Shown here one piece after another: positions 13,774-14,890 of a stretch of 14,890 bases of DNA (the first letter of the stretch is position 1; each line of letters starts with the position of its first letter). This stretch comes from JACRBK01 sp964427955. Its GTDB lineage: Bacteria; Chloroflexota; Anaerolineae; Aggregatilineales; Aggregatilineaceae. The notes under the pieces were generated by a model. The model saw only the letters and a list, made by a program, of their open reading frames with translations. It ran no database searches and was not told where the DNA came from. The translations under genes were made by a program, and so were the position numbers. The stretch lies in contig CAYRWY010000104.1 in NCBI GenBank assembly GCA_964427955.1, positions 1 to 14,890 of the forward strand, written 5' to 3'.

Positions 13774-14022
13774 CTACGGGAAGGTGATCGGAGGACGCAT
13801 CCCGCCCAGACCACCGGCTGCTGCCGCCAGGTCGTCGTCGGACAGATCGCCGTACAGCTCGTCGGAAGCCGCTTCGAGTTCCTGCACGCTGAACGTGTAT
13901 CCCAGCGAAGCGCCGAGCTTCACCGCCGCCCCGCTGTCGCCCGCAATCGCAGCAAGCTGCTGGTAGAGGGCATCCTGTTCGCGAGTCTTCTTGAGAAATT
14001 CTTTGGCGATTTCGAGTGACAT
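13774..14022 (-). CDS. Nif11-type leader peptide (RiPP-like precursor) with very short core
   Basis: The 82-residue product has a Nif11-like leader. An N-terminal helix SLEIAKEFLKKTREQDALY leads to the family motif LGYTFSVQELEAASDEL (about 40-56) and the acidic stretch DLSDDDLAAAAGG (59-71). The double glycine at 70-71 is the expected cut site for the C39 peptidase encoded at 7855-10080, leaving LGGMRPPITFP. A second GG at 73-74 would leave MRPPITFP. The core has no Cys or Ser and one Thr, so lanthionine or thiazole formation is not possible and only a methyloxazole or backbone change could occur. The ATG at 14022 is chosen because AAGGAG (14030-14035) lies 7 bases upstream; the open frame extending to 14217 overlaps the neighbouring gene and lacks such a site. 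No modifying enzyme is visible nearby. It could also be a non-antimicrobial secreted signal. Confidence 0.88.
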   Translation of the reverse strand: MSLEIAKEFLKKTREQDALYQQLAAIAGDSGAAVKLGASLGYTFSVQELEAASDELYGDLSDDDLAAAAGGLGGMRPPITFP

Positions 14023-14029
14023 TTCTGAA

Positions 14030-14035
14030 CTCCTT
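14030..14035 (-). promoter_or_regulatory. Ribosome binding site deciding the precursor start
   Basis: The minus strand reads AAGGAG, 7 bases before the ATG at 14022, and fixes the start of the 82-residue precursor against the longer open frame. Confidence 0.85.
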
Positions 14036-14107
14036 GTTGATCCTGTGCTGCTATTTTTGTCGGCCAATGGACGCCAAACAGGCTGTAAAAATCTCGTGCC
14101 GGTCCGG

Positions 14108-14890
14108 TTAAGAACCCGTTGCCGGGGTAATGAGGTACCCATCCACCACCGGCTCAAAGGCGTCGCTGAACAGGGCCGCCGCGTCGGCGGTGTGCGGTGT
14201 CTCGACCCACACCACATGACTCACGCCATCCACCAGTGTAACATACATTCGGCCTATCACGGCCTGTCCCTCGCGGTTGGCCGTATACAGCGCCGCCAGC
14301 CAGGTATGATTCTGGCCGTAGTAGGTGCGGTAGGTAGGGCTGAAGTCCTCGGCCCCGATCATCGCATCGCTGTTGAGGAAGCGATCCAATTCCTGGCGCA
14401 GGCTGTCGCTTTGGGCGGGCGCCGTTTGCAGCGCGACAAAGGTCGGGCTGGCCGGGTCAGCGCCGGGCGTATAGCGGGTCCAATTCCCGGACGGGAAGCC
14501 CGCCAGCCAGTCCAGGCGCATGGGGTACTGGACCGTCTGGTCGTCCGAGGGGATCAGATCCCAATGGGCCGTGCTGGCGGCGTTCAGCGCGTTCAGGTCG
14601 ATCAAGACCATGTGATCGTGCAGCAGGGTATACATGGGATCGAGATCATTCCCCACCAGCGTTTCGGCCCCGAAGACCAACCCGCCGCCGACCGACTCCT
14701 GGTACAGCGCCAACCCGCGCCCCTGGAAGGTTCCGGCATCCGTCTGGTAGGTGTAATAGACTTCCAGCGCCGGGACCCCGCTCACCTCCGTGGCGACCGG
14801 GCTGCCGATCATCAGGCGGTTATAGTTTTCCGCAAAGGCGTTCGCAATCGCGGTGGGGTCCGAACCTGCCCCCGACACGAGATAGACGGT
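14108..14890 (-). CDS. Unrecognised protein, C-terminal part (5' end outside window)
   Basis: The frame is open to the right edge: the four codons upstream of the first GTG at 14878 read TVYL. About 260 C-terminal residues are therefore seen and the true start lies beyond the window. The sequence is globular, rich in aromatic residues and Thr/Asp, with no Cys and no membrane helix in the visible part. Segments such as VPALEVYYTYQTDAGTFQGRG and GRMYVTLVDGVSHVVWVETP suggest beta-rich folds. The second half, from SDSLRQELDRFLNSDAMIG through AALFSDAFEPVVDGYLI, looks like a repeated strand-helix unit often found in extracytoplasmic proteins, but this is only an impression. No function can be assigned. 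It lies 85 bases upstream of the precursor gene on the same strand and may be unrelated or part of the same locus. Confidence 0.65.
   Translation of the reverse strand, partial: TVYLVSGAGSDPTAIANAFAENYNRLMIGSPVATEVSGVPALEVYYTYQTDAGTFQGRGLALYQESVGGGLVFGAETLVGNDLDPMYTLLHDHMVLIDLNALNAASTAHWDLIPSDDQTVQYPMRLDWLAGFPSGNWTRYTPGADPASPTFVALQTAPAQSDSLRQELDRFLNSDAMIGAEDFSPTYRTYYGQNHTWLAALYTANREGQAVIGRMYVTLVDGVSHVVWVETPHTADAAALFSDAFEPVVDGYLITPATGS

Noticed and set aside
14023..14217. Longer precursor peptide of 147 residues
   Set aside because: The added part overlaps the neighbouring coding frame and lacks a ribosome site. The Nif11 leader begins exactly at the ATG at 14022.

Overview
The window looks like part of a chromosome from a GC-rich, probably Chloroflexota (Anaerolineae-like) bacterium. 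That placement is inferred from the mix of gene families: an MFS protein of the chloroflexotal style, a Pro/Thr-rich lipoprotein, a Nif11/NHLM peptide-export cluster and a selenocysteine-type SelD. No rRNA, tRNA, CRISPR array, insertion sequence or phage gene was seen. No stretch longer than 300 bases lacks a gene.

Layout. (1) Bases 1-629, minus strand: N-terminal half of an MFS transporter that runs off the left edge. (2) Bases 755-4160, plus strand: a three-gene 2-oxo acid dehydrogenase operon (E1 alpha, E1 beta, E2) of the branched-chain/pyruvate type, without E3. A FadR-like operator lies just ahead of it. A heptamer-repeat element that can fold into a long hairpin sits between the E1 alpha and E1 beta genes. 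(3) Bases 4308-5120, plus strand: a lipoprotein, ending at a hairpin shared with the convergent small heat-shock protein gene (5160-5630, minus). (4) Bases 5760-6833, minus strand: selenide, water dikinase. The reading frame contains an in-frame TGA exactly at the catalytic Cys/Sec position, so an ordinary gene call would lose the N-terminus. (5) Bases 6986-13026, plus strand: a three-gene NHLM-type peptide export operon consisting of an HlyD-like adaptor, a C39 peptidase-ABC transporter and a second large ABC transporter. It closes with a strong intrinsic terminator. (6) Bases 13100-14022, minus strand, convergent to the exporters: a cyclic-nucleotide-binding-like protein and an 82-residue Nif11-type leader peptide with a tiny C-terminal core after a GG site. 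(7) Bases 14108-14890, minus strand: the C-terminal part of an unrecognised protein that enters from the right edge.

How the parts fit. Regions 5 and 6 make a plausible peptide secretion system. The Nif11-type precursor would be recognised by its leader, cut after the double glycine by the C39 domain (C26/H100/D116) and exported with help from the HlyD-like protein and the second ABC protein. No peptide-modifying enzyme is visible, and the predicted core is only 8-11 residues with no Cys or Ser. The selenocysteine SelD implies that the host has a full Sec-decoding system (selA, selB, selC) elsewhere in the genome.
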